Below, one piece after another: positions 22,631-31,903 of a stretch of DNA of 62,635 nt. The position numbers were made by a program, and so were the translations under genes. The stretch spans positions 1-62,635 of the forward strand of contig JALEJQ010000045.1 of the NCBI GenBank assembly GCA_022769565.1. The letters run 5' to 3'. The first letter of the stretch is position 1; the number at the start of each line of letters is the position of its first letter. Source of the stretch: Oscillospiraceae bacterium (GTDB lineage: Bacteria; Bacillota; Clostridia; Oscillospirales; Ruminococcaceae). The notes under the pieces were generated by a model. The model ran no database searches and was not told the DNA's origin. It saw only the letters and a program-made list of their open reading frames with translations.

Positions 22631-23796
22631 AATACGGAAACATAGCAAAGGCTGCGGAAGGCGGCGGACAGGCTCTCTATTCTCCCGAAATAATGGCAAA
22701 GGTAAACAAATTCACACGTCGGGAACTTACGGCTGATGAGGTTTACATTTTTCCTGTTGTTATGTGTGACAACGAGCTTGACCGTGATTATGAACGTTTT
22801 TCTGTTGATACTTTGCGTGAACTTGCTGAAAAATTCATCGGCAAGACGGTAATTTGCGACCACAACCGCAAGAACGCAAATCAGACGGCGAGAATATTCA
22901 GCACGGACGTTGTTCATGTACCGTCGGTAAAGACCTTTGACGGCGAGGATCTTTATCAGCTGACCGGCATGGCTTATATGCTGAAAAATGAAAGCACACA
23001 ACCTATCATTGACAACATTGAAGCAGGTATTTACAAAGAGGTTTCCGTAAACTGCGCTGTTGAATCACAGAAATGCAGCATATGCGGTCAGGAATATTTA
23101 GGCGGCGAATGTTATCACTATCGTGGAAACATTTACGATGGGAAAAGATGCTTTCTTACGCTTTCAAAGGCTACGGACGCTTATGAGCTTTCGTTCGTTG
23201 CTGTTCCTGCACAGCCGGGCGCAGGGGTTACAAAATGGTACAAAGGCGATGATTCCGCCAAGAAGAAAGGATTGATAAAAAATATGGGTTACGATGAAGC
23301 AAAAAAGGCACTTGCCGGAATAGGTGTTGACCTTGACGGCATTGCAAAGACAAAGGGTGAACTTCCTCCGCTTTCGGACATTCTCGGGGCGGTAACAAAG
23401 AAGTTTGACGAGCATGTTGCGGCAGGCAATACTGAACAGTATCTTACTGCGGAGGCTGTAAAATCCGCTGCAGGAAAGGATATGACAAGTGAAGAGGTAC
23501 TGGGACTTATCAAAAGCTCCGGCGAAACCTCCGAAAAGGCAAAGCTCTATGACGAGATAAAGTCAAAGGCTATCGACAATGCCGTTAAAAGCGGCGTAAA
23601 GGCAAAGGGTGAGGCTTTCTCGGAAGAACGTTACCGCAAGATATTCGCAGGCTTCTCCGTTGATGAAATCGGAGAACAGGCGGCGGAGTGGGAAAACGAG
23701 GCTAAGAAGGCTCTTAACCCCGGAAGAAAAAGTGAAGATACCGAAAAGGGTTCGGAGAGCCTTGCAATGCGTAATCTTGATGATTACAAACTTTAA
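22627..23796 (+). CDS. Prohead protease with scaffold-like C-terminus and zinc-binding loop
   Basis: The 389-residue protein begins with a domain like XkdF-type capsid maturation proteases: DNELDRDYERFSVDTLRELA, then VICDHNRKN, and YKEVSVNC. A cysteine-rich insertion (CSICGQEYLGGECYHYRG, about residues 156-173) looks like a zinc site. The second half is helical and charged, as expected of a scaffold fused to the protease. It would cleave itself and the capsid during maturation. Confidence 0.75.
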   Translation: MKYGNIAKAAEGGGQALYSPEIMAKVNKFTRRELTADEVYIFPVVMCDNELDRDYERFSVDTLRELAEKFIGKTVICDHNRKNANQTARIFSTDVVHVPSVKTFDGEDLYQLTGMAYMLKNESTQPIIDNIEAGIYKEVSVNCAVESQKCSICGQEYLGGECYHYRGNIYDGKRCFLTLSKATDAYELSFVAVPAQPGAGVTKWYKGDDSAKKKGLIKNMGYDEAKKALAGIGVDLDGIAKTKGELPPLSDILGAVTKKFDEHVAAGNTEQYLTAEAVKSAAGKDMTSEEVLGLIKSSGETSEKAKLYDEIKSKAIDNAVKSGVKAKGEAFSEERYRKIFAGFSVDEIGEQAAEWENEAKKALNPGRKSEDTEKGSESLAMRNLDDYKL

Positions 23797-23819
23797 TTTC
23801 AGAGAGGAGATTATTAATT

Positions 23820-24206
23820 ATGAGTGATTTTTCTATGAATGGTGTGGGCGGTGTTGTATGCGTTACAATGCCTCTTGATTCCACAACAAAGGCATCTATC
23901 GGCAAAAATTACGACAATGCAAAGGGTAAGGCTGTTGCCATTACAGACAACAATACCGTTGGCTTTGGTTCTGACGGAGACCCTCTTTTCGGAGTTCTCA
24001 CAAAGGTTGAGCATGATGGTTACGCTTCTGTGCAGGTCAAGGGCTTCTCCTGCGGACTTGCAGGCACAGCTTCGGCTACCGCTATAAACAAGTATGCTGC
24101 CGTAGACGGTGCAGGCGGTGTCAAGAGCGCAGGAACAGGTGTTGTTTCCAACGGTTACATTACGGCGTTTGACAGCACTTCCAAAACAACAGATATTTAT
24201 ATGTAA
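23820..24206 (+). CDS. Capsid decoration protein (DUF2190-like)
   Basis: The 128-residue protein, rich in Gly, Ala and Val and of beta type (KGKAVAITDNNTVGFG, VQVKGFSCGLAGTASATA), lies between protease and capsid. Small beta proteins here usually stabilise the head as decoration proteins. Confidence 0.68.
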   Translation: MSDFSMNGVGGVVCVTMPLDSTTKASIGKNYDNAKGKAVAITDNNTVGFGSDGDPLFGVLTKVEHDGYASVQVKGFSCGLAGTASATAINKYAAVDGAGGVKSAGTGVVSNGYITAFDSTSKTTDIYM

Positions 24207-24224
24207 GAAAGGCAGGAAAATAAT

Positions 24225-25280
24225 ATGGGAAAGATCATTATCAAGGACGAACATATCAATGAAATGGAGAAAACCGGATGTTCCATTGTTTCGGTGCTTA
24301 CAAAGGCATACGAAGGCGAAATCGCCGACAGGGTTGCAAAGGACGCACGGCTTAAGGACTTTGACGCATTTCAGCTTGCAATGATGGACGCAGGCATTTC
24401 AAAGTCCTCAATAATCAAGGATTTCTATGCTACAAGCGACAACGAGTGGCTTTTCCCTGTATTCATCGACAGAACGCTTACAGAAAATGTTGGCAGAAAC
24501 GATATTCTTAAATATATCGTTTCCGGTGCTCCTATTACAATAGACAGCCTTTCCGCAACAGGTTCTTATGTTGACCTCGTGGATGACGAATATAATAAGG
24601 ACGCTGTTAAGAAAAAGAGAGTAGTCGAAGGCTCCGAACTCCCTATGGCAACTATTAAACTTGGAGAGAAATCTATTACGCTTTCCAAATTTGGTCGTGC
24701 TGTTGGGGCTACATATGAATCCATCAAGTATTCATCGGTAGATCTTTTTGCAAAACAGCTTGCGTGGATAGCTGCTGACGTTTCCAATCAGGAGTTTGAA
24801 AGAGGTCTGAGCGTTATCATCGACGGCGACGGCAACAACAACGCTGCACCCGTTACAACGGCTGCAAGCGGTACAATTACTGCTGATGATATTCTTTCTC
24901 TTGCACTTGCACTTTGGAACGACTGCCATGTTCCCCTTACCACAATCATTGCCCCCGAACCCCTGTACAAGGCAATGAACAAGATGGTTATTAGCGCAAA
25001 TGATAAGATAGGTTATATCCCCGGCACAGCGTTTAACTTCCCTCAGGGTATTACAAAGGACATCACCGTTATTCTCGGTGACGTTCCTCAGGCTTCGGGG
25101 AAGAACCAGCTTGTAGGTCTTAACTCCGATTTTGCACTTACAAAGTATATCGCAAGCAATTCTCAGATCACCGAATACGGCAGCGATATTCTCAACCAGA
25201 AGAAGCTCAGCACCATTTCCGAAATTGCCGCTTTTGCGAAGCCTTTTAAGAAGGCTTCACGCATTCTCAGAATGGCGTAA
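24225..25280 (+). CDS. Major capsid protein
   Basis: The 351-residue protein has an HK97-type layout: an N-terminal arm, an E-loop region with DLVDDEYNKDAVKKKR, a long spine helix around SVDLFAKQLAWIAADVSNQE, and a P-domain with FNFPQGITKDITVILGD. Its position directly behind protease and decoration genes, followed by its own terminator, supports the call. Confidence 0.85.
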   Translation: MGKIIIKDEHINEMEKTGCSIVSVLTKAYEGEIADRVAKDARLKDFDAFQLAMMDAGISKSSIIKDFYATSDNEWLFPVFIDRTLTENVGRNDILKYIVSGAPITIDSLSATGSYVDLVDDEYNKDAVKKKRVVEGSELPMATIKLGEKSITLSKFGRAVGATYESIKYSSVDLFAKQLAWIAADVSNQEFERGLSVIIDGDGNNNAAPVTTAASGTITADDILSLALALWNDCHVPLTTIIAPEPLYKAMNKMVISANDKIGYIPGTAFNFPQGITKDITVILGDVPQASGKNQLVGLNSDFALTKYIASNSQITEYGSDILNQKKLSTISEIAAFAKPFKKASRILRMA

Positions 25281-25293
25281 TTTTAAACCGGGG

Positions 25294-25330
25294 ACGGCAG
25301 ATGCAGCGTGTGCTATGTCTGCCGTTTTTT
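25294..25330 (+). terminator. Terminator or attenuator behind the capsid gene
   Basis: ACGGCAGA pairs with TCTGCCGT around a 16-nt loop, followed by a T run. The following genes are in the same direction, so it likely lowers their transcription relative to the capsid gene. Confidence 0.75.
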
Positions 25331-25349
25331 CGGAAAAGGAGGTCTGACA

Positions 25350-25790
25350 ATGGCTGAAACTGATACCGGATTTGCAGAAAGGGTATGTGCGCTGCTGTCG
25401 GCTGACATTAACGTATTTACCCCGGAAATGCTGAACTCTTTTGATTTCAGAGGAACGGCGGAGATCCTTGTGAAAAAGGCTGTTCCCGATTATGAGGATA
25501 TTTTATCAGGCGATGATGAAGAACGGAAAAAGCTGCTTGAAAGCTGTATAGTTCTGCAGACCGCTATCCTGCTTGCTCCGAATGTTAAAAAGGAACAGAT
25601 AAAGGTGCAGCAGACGACACACGCAAAGGTGGAATACTTTGACAGTTCCGCTTTTGACGAACTGCTTGAAAGCCTTAAATTGCGGCTTATGACATTGTAT
25701 GAGGAGTTAAACGGTTCGGAAACGGGATTTTCGTTTATTGCGCTTACAAATCCCCAAAAAAGATTTTACGGGGCAGGTTTTGATATATGA
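25350..25790 (+). CDS. Head-tail connector protein
   Basis: The 146-residue helical protein starts at an ATG behind AAGGAGG. The segment FAERVCALLSADINVFTPEM and later helices fit the small adaptor (gp6/gp15-like) that binds the portal. It overlaps the next gene by 4 nt (ATGA). Confidence 0.55.
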   Translation: MAETDTGFAERVCALLSADINVFTPEMLNSFDFRGTAEILVKKAVPDYEDILSGDDEERKKLLESCIVLQTAILLAPNVKKEQIKVQQTTHAKVEYFDSSAFDELLESLKLRLMTLYEELNGSETGFSFIALTNPQKRFYGAGFDI

Positions 25791-26407
25791 ATCATTCTGT
25801 TAATTATGGGATAGTTGAAAAACTCGGCGAAATAATCCGTTTCGGAGATACCGAAATAAAAGCCAGCTTAAAATCATCAACAAGCGCCGTTTATAATCTT
25901 GCAAACCGTGCTTACTACATTGAAGGTCAGGCTTTCAAAGAAAGTTACCGTGTAGGAGATTACTTTTCCCGTGAATGTGAGCCTGAGGCTGTTTATATGG
26001 TGGCTACAATCGTTTCGGAACCTTTAGCTACCGATTTGGTATATTTATATGCCATGAGATGCAATGCAACCATAACATTAATGCGATATAAAGGTCGTGG
26101 AAGTGATGAATGTGGTGATATAAAGGATATTTTTGAAGAGGTTTACAAAGATATTCCCGTTTACCGTGATTTCACAACACGCTCGGGCAAACAGACCAAT
26201 GACGGTCTTATCGATCAGGCGATATACACGCTGATACTACCGCACAAATATTTGATTTCCGAAAAAGATCGTATTATTATGAAAACCAACGTCGGCGGCG
26301 AATATGCTGACAGGGCATATTTCGTTGAAAACATCGGAAACGCTGTTGCGGAAGATGACGGCTGCGGTATTGACACGGCGCAGCTTTCTCTTGATACAAG
26401 AAGTTGA
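25787..26407 (+). CDS. Head closure-region protein
   Basis: This 206-residue protein is predicted to be beta-rich in the middle (SYRVGDYFSRECEPEAVYMV). It follows the connector with a 4-nt overlap. Its position is that of the head-closure (stopper) proteins, but I see no signature. Confidence 0.5.
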   Translation: MNHSVNYGIVEKLGEIIRFGDTEIKASLKSSTSAVYNLANRAYYIEGQAFKESYRVGDYFSRECEPEAVYMVATIVSEPLATDLVYLYAMRCNATITLMRYKGRGSDECGDIKDIFEEVYKDIPVYRDFTTRSGKQTNDGLIDQAIYTLILPHKYLISEKDRIIMKTNVGGEYADRAYFVENIGNAVAEDDGCGIDTAQLSLDTRS

Positions 26408-26427
26408 GCAAAGGAGTTAATTTTTTT

Positions 26428-26862
26428 ATGAAGTCCCACGTTATGAAGTACGGCTATGATGATTACAGAAAAGAAGTTTTCGGCGGAGATGAAAATATGG
26501 TCAAAAACGTCAGGAATGCACTTAAAGCAGACTGTTTTTTTCTTACCGACGGCATAATCCTTGCCCGACTTCACTCCGATATTGCAAGAATTCATTGTGA
26601 AGATATGGAGTTCATGATGTACGGAACAAGTGAAGAGGATAAGGAAAATTTTAGGACTTACGCTTTCCTTAATCTGCTCGGTTCGATATGTCATGCTTTG
26701 GATTCAAGGGCAAAGGTTCCGAAGTACGCTGCTTATGCGGAAACAAACTGGCTTGAAAAGTCACAAAGCTACTATTCAAAGGCAGCGGTTCTTGAAATGG
26801 CGTGGAGGTCAAATAAAAATGGCAAAACCTCGGTTAATATTCAGCAGCGCAAGAGCAGCTGA
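26428..26862 (+). CDS. Neck-region protein of unknown function
   Basis: The 144-residue protein starts at ATG 26428 behind AAAGGAG; a TTG at 26404 is less likely. It is mixed alpha/beta with an N-terminal MKSHVMKYGYDDYRKEVF. It overlaps the next gene by 44 nt. A structural or assembly role is inferred from position. Confidence 0.5.
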   Translation: MKSHVMKYGYDDYRKEVFGGDENMVKNVRNALKADCFFLTDGIILARLHSDIARIHCEDMEFMMYGTSEEDKENFRTYAFLNLLGSICHALDSRAKVPKYAAYAETNWLEKSQSYYSKAAVLEMAWRSNKNGKTSVNIQQRKSS

Positions 26863-27367
26863 CGGCTACAGACAAGCTGTAAATAATGCGGCAGATCAAC
26901 TCCTTAAAGAGCTTTATGATGAAATAAGTTCGGGAATGGACACTTCCGAGGGCAAAAAGGACTTGCAGAAAATGAGCGAGAACGAGGAAATGATATTCCG
27001 CAGGAAGGTCATAGGCTGTGCCAATGCTATTATGGATTCATACGGTACAGGCTCGGAAATGGATAAAACAAATCCGTTTTACATGAGCTATCGGCATTCT
27101 TCGCTTTGGAACGTTTCAAGGCGAGGAACAGTAGCCATAGTAGGTCGTTCCAAGGGTTTCTATATCGACATATACGGTAAGAAACGCTATTCCACAGGAA
27201 GAAGGCAGGGTATTAACATTGAGGACTATTATGAACCTATATCCCCCTCCTATGCTTTTCAACGTGCGGAAGTGTGGTTTACACAAGGAAACAAGGTCAA
27301 TGAGGTAATTTCTCGGCACATAACAATGTGGATAAAAGGCATATATCAGTATTTTGATTACAGATAG
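26819..27367 (+). CDS. Neck/tail completion protein (HK97 gp10-like position)
   Basis: The start ATG at 26819 follows GGAGG inside the upstream gene. The 182-residue product has a helical N-terminus (AADGYRQAVNNAADQLLKEL) and a C-terminal half rich in aromatic and basic residues. It occupies the place of tail-completion proteins. Call by position. Confidence 0.5.
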   Translation: MAKPRLIFSSARAADGYRQAVNNAADQLLKELYDEISSGMDTSEGKKDLQKMSENEEMIFRRKVIGCANAIMDSYGTGSEMDKTNPFYMSYRHSSLWNVSRRGTVAIVGRSKGFYIDIYGKKRYSTGRRQGINIEDYYEPISPSYAFQRAEVWFTQGNKVNEVISRHITMWIKGIYQYFDYR

Positions 27368-27379
27368 GCGGTGATTATT

Positions 27380-27805
27380 ATGCCCGTTACGCCGTTTTCG
27401 GACAGGCTTGCGGTAATAGATATTATTGTGGCTGACCCGTATATAAAAAGTCTTGGTTTCAGCCGTGACAAAATATATAACACGGCTTACACCAATGAGA
27501 AATTGGAAAAGGACACAAGGCAGATTTTCGTTTACAACGCAAATTCGGAAAACGGGCTTACACCGATATATATTTCGCCCGTGATAGAAATTGACATATC
27601 TGTTCCCGTCGGACAGGCAAGCAAGGCGGCTTTGGCGGCTGAACAGATAATTGCGCTGCTTTCGGGGTGCGAGATAGGCGGTCACACGTCTTTTGAGCTT
27701 ATTGCCCCCTCCCCCGTTAATCTCCCCTGTCAATTCGGTTTTGAATGTATCGGAATTCGTTTTCGGTATAATGCAACTGTGTTTAATACAGTCAAGACGG
27801 TATAA
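27380..27805 (+). CDS. Tail terminator-like protein
   Basis: The 141-residue protein begins MPVTPFSDRLAVIDIIVAD and has an alpha/beta make-up with strands such as TPIYISPVIEIDISVP. It lies just before the tail tube gene, as tail terminator proteins do. The ATG at 27380 is preferred to a GTG at 27371. Confidence 0.5.
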   Translation: MPVTPFSDRLAVIDIIVADPYIKSLGFSRDKIYNTAYTNEKLEKDTRQIFVYNANSENGLTPIYISPVIEIDISVPVGQASKAALAAEQIIALLSGCEIGGHTSFELIAPSPVNLPCQFGFECIGIRFRYNATVFNTVKTV

Positions 27806-27854
27806 CGCTGTTTTGGCTGTTATTTTTATATTCATTTTGAAAGGATTTGATAAA

Positions 27855-28973
27855 ATGGCTGAAAACAAAGCTTACAAAACCAAGACCCGTATCTTCCCCA
27901 GAGCAGGATACATTGTTCTTACAAAGATACTGGCAGACGGCACAGAATCAAAAAATCCTGCGGACATCTATACTTCGGATGCGGCTATTATCCAGTCAGT
28001 AACTACAAAGTATTCCGTTTCAACCGAAAAAATGGATGACGGCAACTCGTTCTTTGCTGCCGCTGAACACCCCACGGGCGTTGACGCTGCCGCCGATGTC
28101 GTGTTCAACACATTCGACCCGAAGCTTTGGGAATTCGCTGCAGGAGCGAAGAGTGCAACCGTTGAGAACGAATACTATCGTGACACGGCAGATGAGTACA
28201 AGATCCCCGAGGACGGTGTTGTCAAGATCAACGCTTCTGCACTTAAACCCGACAGCGTTGTTCTTGCGAGAATGGCAGACGGCACAGACTTTACAATGGT
28301 GAAGAACGCTGAACCCAAACAGGGCGAATTCACCGTTGATTATGCTGCTGCTACGCTTACATTCAACAAAGAAGACAAGAACATCGGTATTTACGTTACC
28401 TGTTACAAGAAATCAGCACTCGTTACAACTGCGAGCATTCCTGCCGTTCCAAAGATGGCAAAGTTCAAGCTTGAGCTTATCGGTGAGAACTGCGACAAGG
28501 ACGAGGTTGACAACGTTGCTGACAACTTCGTTATTTCGAGAGTAACTCTTTCTGGAGATATTCCGCAGCCGCCCAGACAGAAGAACTACGGCTCGGTTAC
28601 ATACACATTCGGTATCGGCAAGCCGGGTGTTGGTGAGAATGCTATAGACTGGAAGTCTGCTGTCAAATCTGAGCGTTCTGCCGATGATGCCGCTCCCGAT
28701 GCAACACTTTCTGCGCTTACTCTCGGAAGTCTGACCCTCTCCCCCGACTTTGACGCAAATGTAACCGCATACACAACAACTACAACCAACTCCACAAATA
28801 CTATAACTGCTACTCCTACGGACAGCAGCGCTACTGTGGAAATCAAGAACGGTTCTGCCGTTGTTGCCAGCGGCTCCTCAGCTACATGGAACGAGGGCGA
28901 CAATACAGTAACCATTACGGTAACAAACGGTTCTTCCGTAAAGACCTATACTGTGACCGTAACCAAGTCATAA
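27855..28973 (+). CDS. Major tail tube protein with cadherin-like beta-sandwich domain
   Basis: The 372-residue protein has an N-terminal tube domain (FPRAGYIVLTKILADGTES, SVSTEKMDDGNSFFAAAE) and a C-terminal domain of about 95 residues starting DATLSALTLGSLTLSPDF and ending VKTYTVTVTK, the hallmark of the cadherin-like Big domain (Pfam Cadherin-like beta sandwich). Such add-on domains decorate the tail surface and may bind carbohydrate. It precedes a strong terminator. Confidence 0.85.
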   Translation: MAENKAYKTKTRIFPRAGYIVLTKILADGTESKNPADIYTSDAAIIQSVTTKYSVSTEKMDDGNSFFAAAEHPTGVDAAADVVFNTFDPKLWEFAAGAKSATVENEYYRDTADEYKIPEDGVVKINASALKPDSVVLARMADGTDFTMVKNAEPKQGEFTVDYAAATLTFNKEDKNIGIYVTCYKKSALVTTASIPAVPKMAKFKLELIGENCDKDEVDNVADNFVISRVTLSGDIPQPPRQKNYGSVTYTFGIGKPGVGENAIDWKSAVKSERSADDAAPDATLSALTLGSLTLSPDFDANVTAYTTTTTNSTNTITATPTDSSATVEIKNGSAVVASGSSATWNEGDNTVTITVTNGSSVKTYTVTVTKS

Positions 28974-28985
28974 CCGCATAAAAAG

Positions 28986-29026
28986 TCCCCTCGCAGATGA
29001 TAAAAGTTTCTGTGAGGGGATTTTTG
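28986..29026 (+). terminator. Intrinsic terminator behind the tail tube gene
   Basis: A 12-bp stem with one mismatch (TCCCCTCGCAGA / TCTGTGAGGGGA) is followed by TTTTT. It likely gives high tube expression relative to downstream genes. Confidence 0.85.
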
Positions 29027-29049
29027 TTAAAATAAGGAGAAAGATTTTA

Positions 29050-29418
29050 ATGAATATTGAAAATAATCCGATTGAAGAGCGTGAGCTGTTATTTGAAATA
29101 TACAAGTTTACAGCTTCAAACGGTAAAATATATTACATTAAGCCGGCGAGCCTTAAGGAAATAATGTCGCCTGACAGCGAGTTTTCCAAGGCTTTGGACA
29201 TCGTAGGCATTCCGGCTGTAGCTTCCGGCGGAAATCCCCGTCTTTACTGTGTGTCGGCGCTTAAAGACGAAAAACGCAGGAAGATATTATCTGATATAAT
29301 CAGCAGGTACGTTACATTAAACGGCGAGCCTGTTACGCTTGATTCCCTTGATAAAGACGGTTTGACCGTTGACGATATTGTGCTTATCATAAAAAGGTTC
29401 GCAGGAATATCGGGGTAG
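29050..29418 (+). CDS. Tail assembly chaperone (frame 0 part)
   Basis: The 122-residue protein lies between tail tube and tape measure where the G-type chaperone is found. It has mixed helical content (SLKEIMSPDSEFSKALDIVG). It ends RFAGISG at a TAG that directly follows GGGG. A second frame, -1 relative to this one, is open from 29373 to 29735, so a longer product could be made by ribosomal slippage. Confidence 0.7.
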   Translation: MNIENNPIEERELLFEIYKFTASNGKIYYIKPASLKEIMSPDSEFSKALDIVGIPAVASGGNPRLYCVSALKDEKRRKILSDIISRYVTLNGEPVTLDSLDKDGLTVDDIVLIIKRFAGISG

Positions 29419-29483
29419 GAACGTCACAGCCGAATAAGAAAAAGGACGGCGGCGGCTGTGACGATGATAAAGGCGGAAGCTGG

Positions 29484-29735
29484 GTGGCTCTTTTTGCAGG
29501 ACTTATGAAAGACCGCAGTATGAGCTATACCGAGATACTTTCCCATTCTTTGCCGTTCCTTGAAGCAATGAGCGGTGAAATTAACCGAATACGCATTATT
29601 GAAGCAGGCGGAAATCCGGATCTTGATGATGAGGAGAAAAACAAAAACGACACGGAAAATAATTATTCCGTGTCGGATAATTGCGGTGAATCGGATGCTG
29701 TTTTTTATGGGACTTTGAATGAGCTGTTGAGGTGA
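29484..29735 (+). CDS. Tail assembly chaperone, second frame (possible -1 frameshift extension)
   Basis: The frame is open from 29373. If entered by slippage at the GGGG-TAG (29412-29418) the added part reads VGTSQPNKKKDGGGCDDD and then LFAGLMKDRSMSYTEILSHS. A separate start at GTG 29484 behind AAAGGCGG is the alternative. The helical domain with a negatively charged end fits the T half of G/GT chaperone pairs, which bind the tape measure. It ends exactly where the inserted cassette begins. Confidence 0.55.
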   Translation: MALFAGLMKDRSMSYTEILSHSLPFLEAMSGEINRIRIIEAGGNPDLDDEEKNKNDTENNYSVSDNCGESDAVFYGTLNELLR

Positions 29736-30593
29736 TTATTCGGTATAATCTCTAAAACCTGCAAGTATTGCTGTATCGTCATCTTCATCTTGACAGCATA
29801 ATATGCCATAACCTATCCGTTCCAAATCACTATTATACCATACTACTTCATAATATCTGCAATTGGGGCGCAAGCTGTCAAAATCACGGCATTTGGTATA
29901 TAGGAATTTATATCCCCATCTCTGTTTTTTCAGTTGGGCGAATGTCATTCCGTCTTGAGGCTTTTCAGGTAATGTTTCGTTTTTGACCACTGTTTTGGTT
30001 TCTGATGCAGAATATTGAGATTTATTATAATTCTCGGTTGTGCGTTGGCTTTTAGATGAAAATTCTTGAAAATTGTGAGTTTTATCGTAGCTTTCGTTTA
30101 CTGACTTAGTTTTGTTGCTTATTATTCCACAGCCTATAATCATACAAACGACACACAACAGGACTGATACTTTTTTAGAAGCTCCTAAATCCTTTGCTGC
30201 AAATACTATTAAAATGTTTACAAAGAAACCACCAATAAAAAACAACAAGAAAATCAGCAAAAAACTGACATTATGATTCAATTTCGCTGTATAAACTGCA
30301 GCTAACACAAGCGATGTGCAAATTGTACAAAAAATCGTTAGCTTGATTTCACTAGCGCATTTGTTAGTGGTCGATGATTGAGGTTTTACAACTTCTTGCT
30401 GTTTTTCGTTTTCCCGAATGTTGGGATGATCCTTTTTATTTTTGGGGGAGTTCACATTTATAGTTACATTATTATTTATAATAGTGGAACTGGTTTGGGA
30501 CTTTTCATCTTCATAATTCGGGTTTGCGGCTCCGCAATGAGGACAATACAACTTATCCTTTGGGATAGGTTGACGGCAATACTGACAAGGCAT
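29736..30593 (-). CDS. Zinc-ribbon membrane protein A
   Basis: It starts MPCQYCRQPIPKDKLYCPHC, a zinc ribbon (two C-x2-C pairs, residues 3-20), then an Asn/Thr-rich linker, three likely membrane spans (about residues 90-165) and an extracytoplasmic or cytosolic C-terminal domain of about 110 residues (FAQLKKQRWGYKFLYTKCRD). The ATG at 30593 follows AGGAAG; an upstream ATG at 30641 overlaps the neighbour. It belongs to a minus-strand cassette inserted in the tail genes. Function unknown; superinfection exclusion or defence is a possibility only. Confidence 0.65.
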   Translation of the reverse strand: MPCQYCRQPIPKDKLYCPHCGAANPNYEDEKSQTSSTIINNNVTINVNSPKNKKDHPNIRENEKQQEVVKPQSSTTNKCASEIKLTIFCTICTSLVLAAVYTAKLNHNVSFLLIFLLFFIGGFFVNILIVFAAKDLGASKKVSVLLCVVCMIIGCGIISNKTKSVNESYDKTHNFQEFSSKSQRTTENYNKSQYSASETKTVVKNETLPEKPQDGMTFAQLKKQRWGYKFLYTKCRDFDSLRPNCRYYEVVWYNSDLERIGYGILCCQDEDDDTAILAGFRDYTE

Positions 30594-30627
30594 AGCAACG
30601 CTTCTTCCTATTTTAAAGGTTATACTT

Positions 30628-31263
30628 TTAATATACTCCATTTGCTATAGCGTAGGATTCCGAAGCTGTTGTGAGGTCAACATCAACACAATCTTCGTTT
30701 TGATAAAAATAATCAAGCGTTTTGTGCATATGACTTACGCTTACGCCGGAAGGAATATCATATCCCATTAACCGCCAAGCGGCAATTGAATTACTGCACC
30801 AAACATCTTTTTCTGTATCATTTACACTATTCCAATCTTTTCCCGTGGAATTAGTGTTTAATTTCCATTCGTAGGCAGTTGTAGTAGTCTGTTGTGTAGT
30901 AGTTTTGCTCGATGCTGTTGTTTGGTAGTGTTTTTCAACTGCTAATATATCGTTTTGATAGCTTTTGTGGGTTTGAACAGATTCCACTATTTTACCAACA
31001 GCTAAAACAGCTAACACTATTACTATTATAAATGGTATTAAGAACTTTTTGTTTTTTTCTGTAGGCATTTTCTCGTTCAAGTTACAATTGCAGCTTTTGC
31101 AATAAAATTCCTTATACGAATTTTTATATCCGCATTCCGGGCATATTTTAAACTCACTTTGCTTTTTTACATTGACTACTTTTTCTTTTGGGGAATTTGT
31201 GCCGCAAATAGGACATTCATTACTATCATCTGGAATATATTTACCGCAGCTTTTACACACCAT
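30628..31263 (-). CDS. Zinc-ribbon membrane protein B
   Basis: The 211-residue protein has two zinc ribbons in its first 62 residues (CKSCGKYIPDDSNECPICG and CPECGYKNSYKEFYCKSCNC), one membrane span (about 74-92, FLIPFIIVIVLAVLAVG), a Thr/Gln-rich stalk and a C-terminal domain of about 75 residues that includes DVWCSNSIAAWRLMGYDI. It is 2 nt from the HTH gene upstream in transcription. It shares the ribbon-span-outer-domain design with protein A. Confidence 0.65.
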   Translation of the reverse strand: MVCKSCGKYIPDDSNECPICGTNSPKEKVVNVKKQSEFKICPECGYKNSYKEFYCKSCNCNLNEKMPTEKNKKFLIPFIIVIVLAVLAVGKIVESVQTHKSYQNDILAVEKHYQTTASSKTTTQQTTTTAYEWKLNTNSTGKDWNSVNDTEKDVWCSNSIAAWRLMGYDIPSGVSVSHMHKTLDYFYQNEDCVDVDLTTASESYAIANGVY

Positions 31264-31265
31264 AA

Positions 31266-31547
31266 TTAATTATCTCCATTTCTTGAATTATATTTATCAA
31301 GCAAAAAGGCAGCAAGGTCTTTTACTTCCGAATATACCTCGTCGGGTACGTCTATTGTGCCGAACAATTCCATTTTCATATCAGCTTCAAATTTAGCTTG
31401 ACGGATAACATCTTCATTATCATCGTTAAAATAACCAAGTGACACATGGAAATACTCTGCAATTTTACGAATAGTTGCAATACTTGGAACAACTCCGTTT
31501 TTCCATGAATTAGCAGCTGTTTTGCTTAACCCAATATTAAGGCACAT
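31266..31547 (-). CDS. Truncated XRE-type regulator
   Basis: The 93-residue frame starts inside a helix-turn-helix (IGLSKTAANSWKNGVVPSI) and continues IRKIAEYFHVSLGYF, with a charged C-terminal helix. The first helix of the usual XRE domain is missing and no good ribosome binding site is visible at the ATG, so the N-terminus may be deleted or another start used. It would act as regulator of the cassette. Confidence 0.55.
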   Translation of the reverse strand: MCLNIGLSKTAANSWKNGVVPSIATIRKIAEYFHVSLGYFNDDNEDVIRQAKFEADMKMELFGTIDVPDEVYSEVKDLAAFLLDKYNSRNGDN

Positions 31548-31569
31548 TAATTTTATGGAGGTTTTATTA

Positions 31570-31869
31570 TTATTTTTTCATTTTAATATTTATGTTTATT
31601 TGAAACAGCAAATCAATAATTCTTCCTATGCCATACATTAATGTCGCAGATATAGCAGCTGCGCATAAATAGATTATTGAAGCTATGCCCATTGTATTCC
31701 ATGTTGCGAATGTTGCTATTATGCCTGCTATCGCAAATATGACGGCAAAAAACTTAAAAATACCCGAACCAGAGGCGTTGGCGCTTATAGAATTATTGCA
31801 TTTTTCACAATAAGGAAGTGCTGTTGAAGTTTCTTCACCACAATACGGACATTTTCTTTTCTCTTGCAT
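31570..31869 (-). CDS. Zinc-ribbon membrane protein C (99 aa)
   Basis: MQEKRKCPYCGEETSTALPY begins a zinc ribbon (C-x2-C...C-x2-C), followed by two membrane spans (FFAVIFAIAGIIATFATW and the IIYLCAAAISATLMYGIG region). The start at 31869 lies 8 nt behind AGGGG. It is the first gene behind the minus-strand promoter at 31904-31932. Confidence 0.65.
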   Translation of the reverse strand: MQEKRKCPYCGEETSTALPYCEKCNNSISANASGSGIFKFFAVIFAIAGIIATFATWNTMGIASIIYLCAAAISATLMYGIGRIIDLLFQININIKMKK

Positions 31870-31903
31870 AATCATATCCCCTTTTATAGATTTATTTGAA
31901 TTT

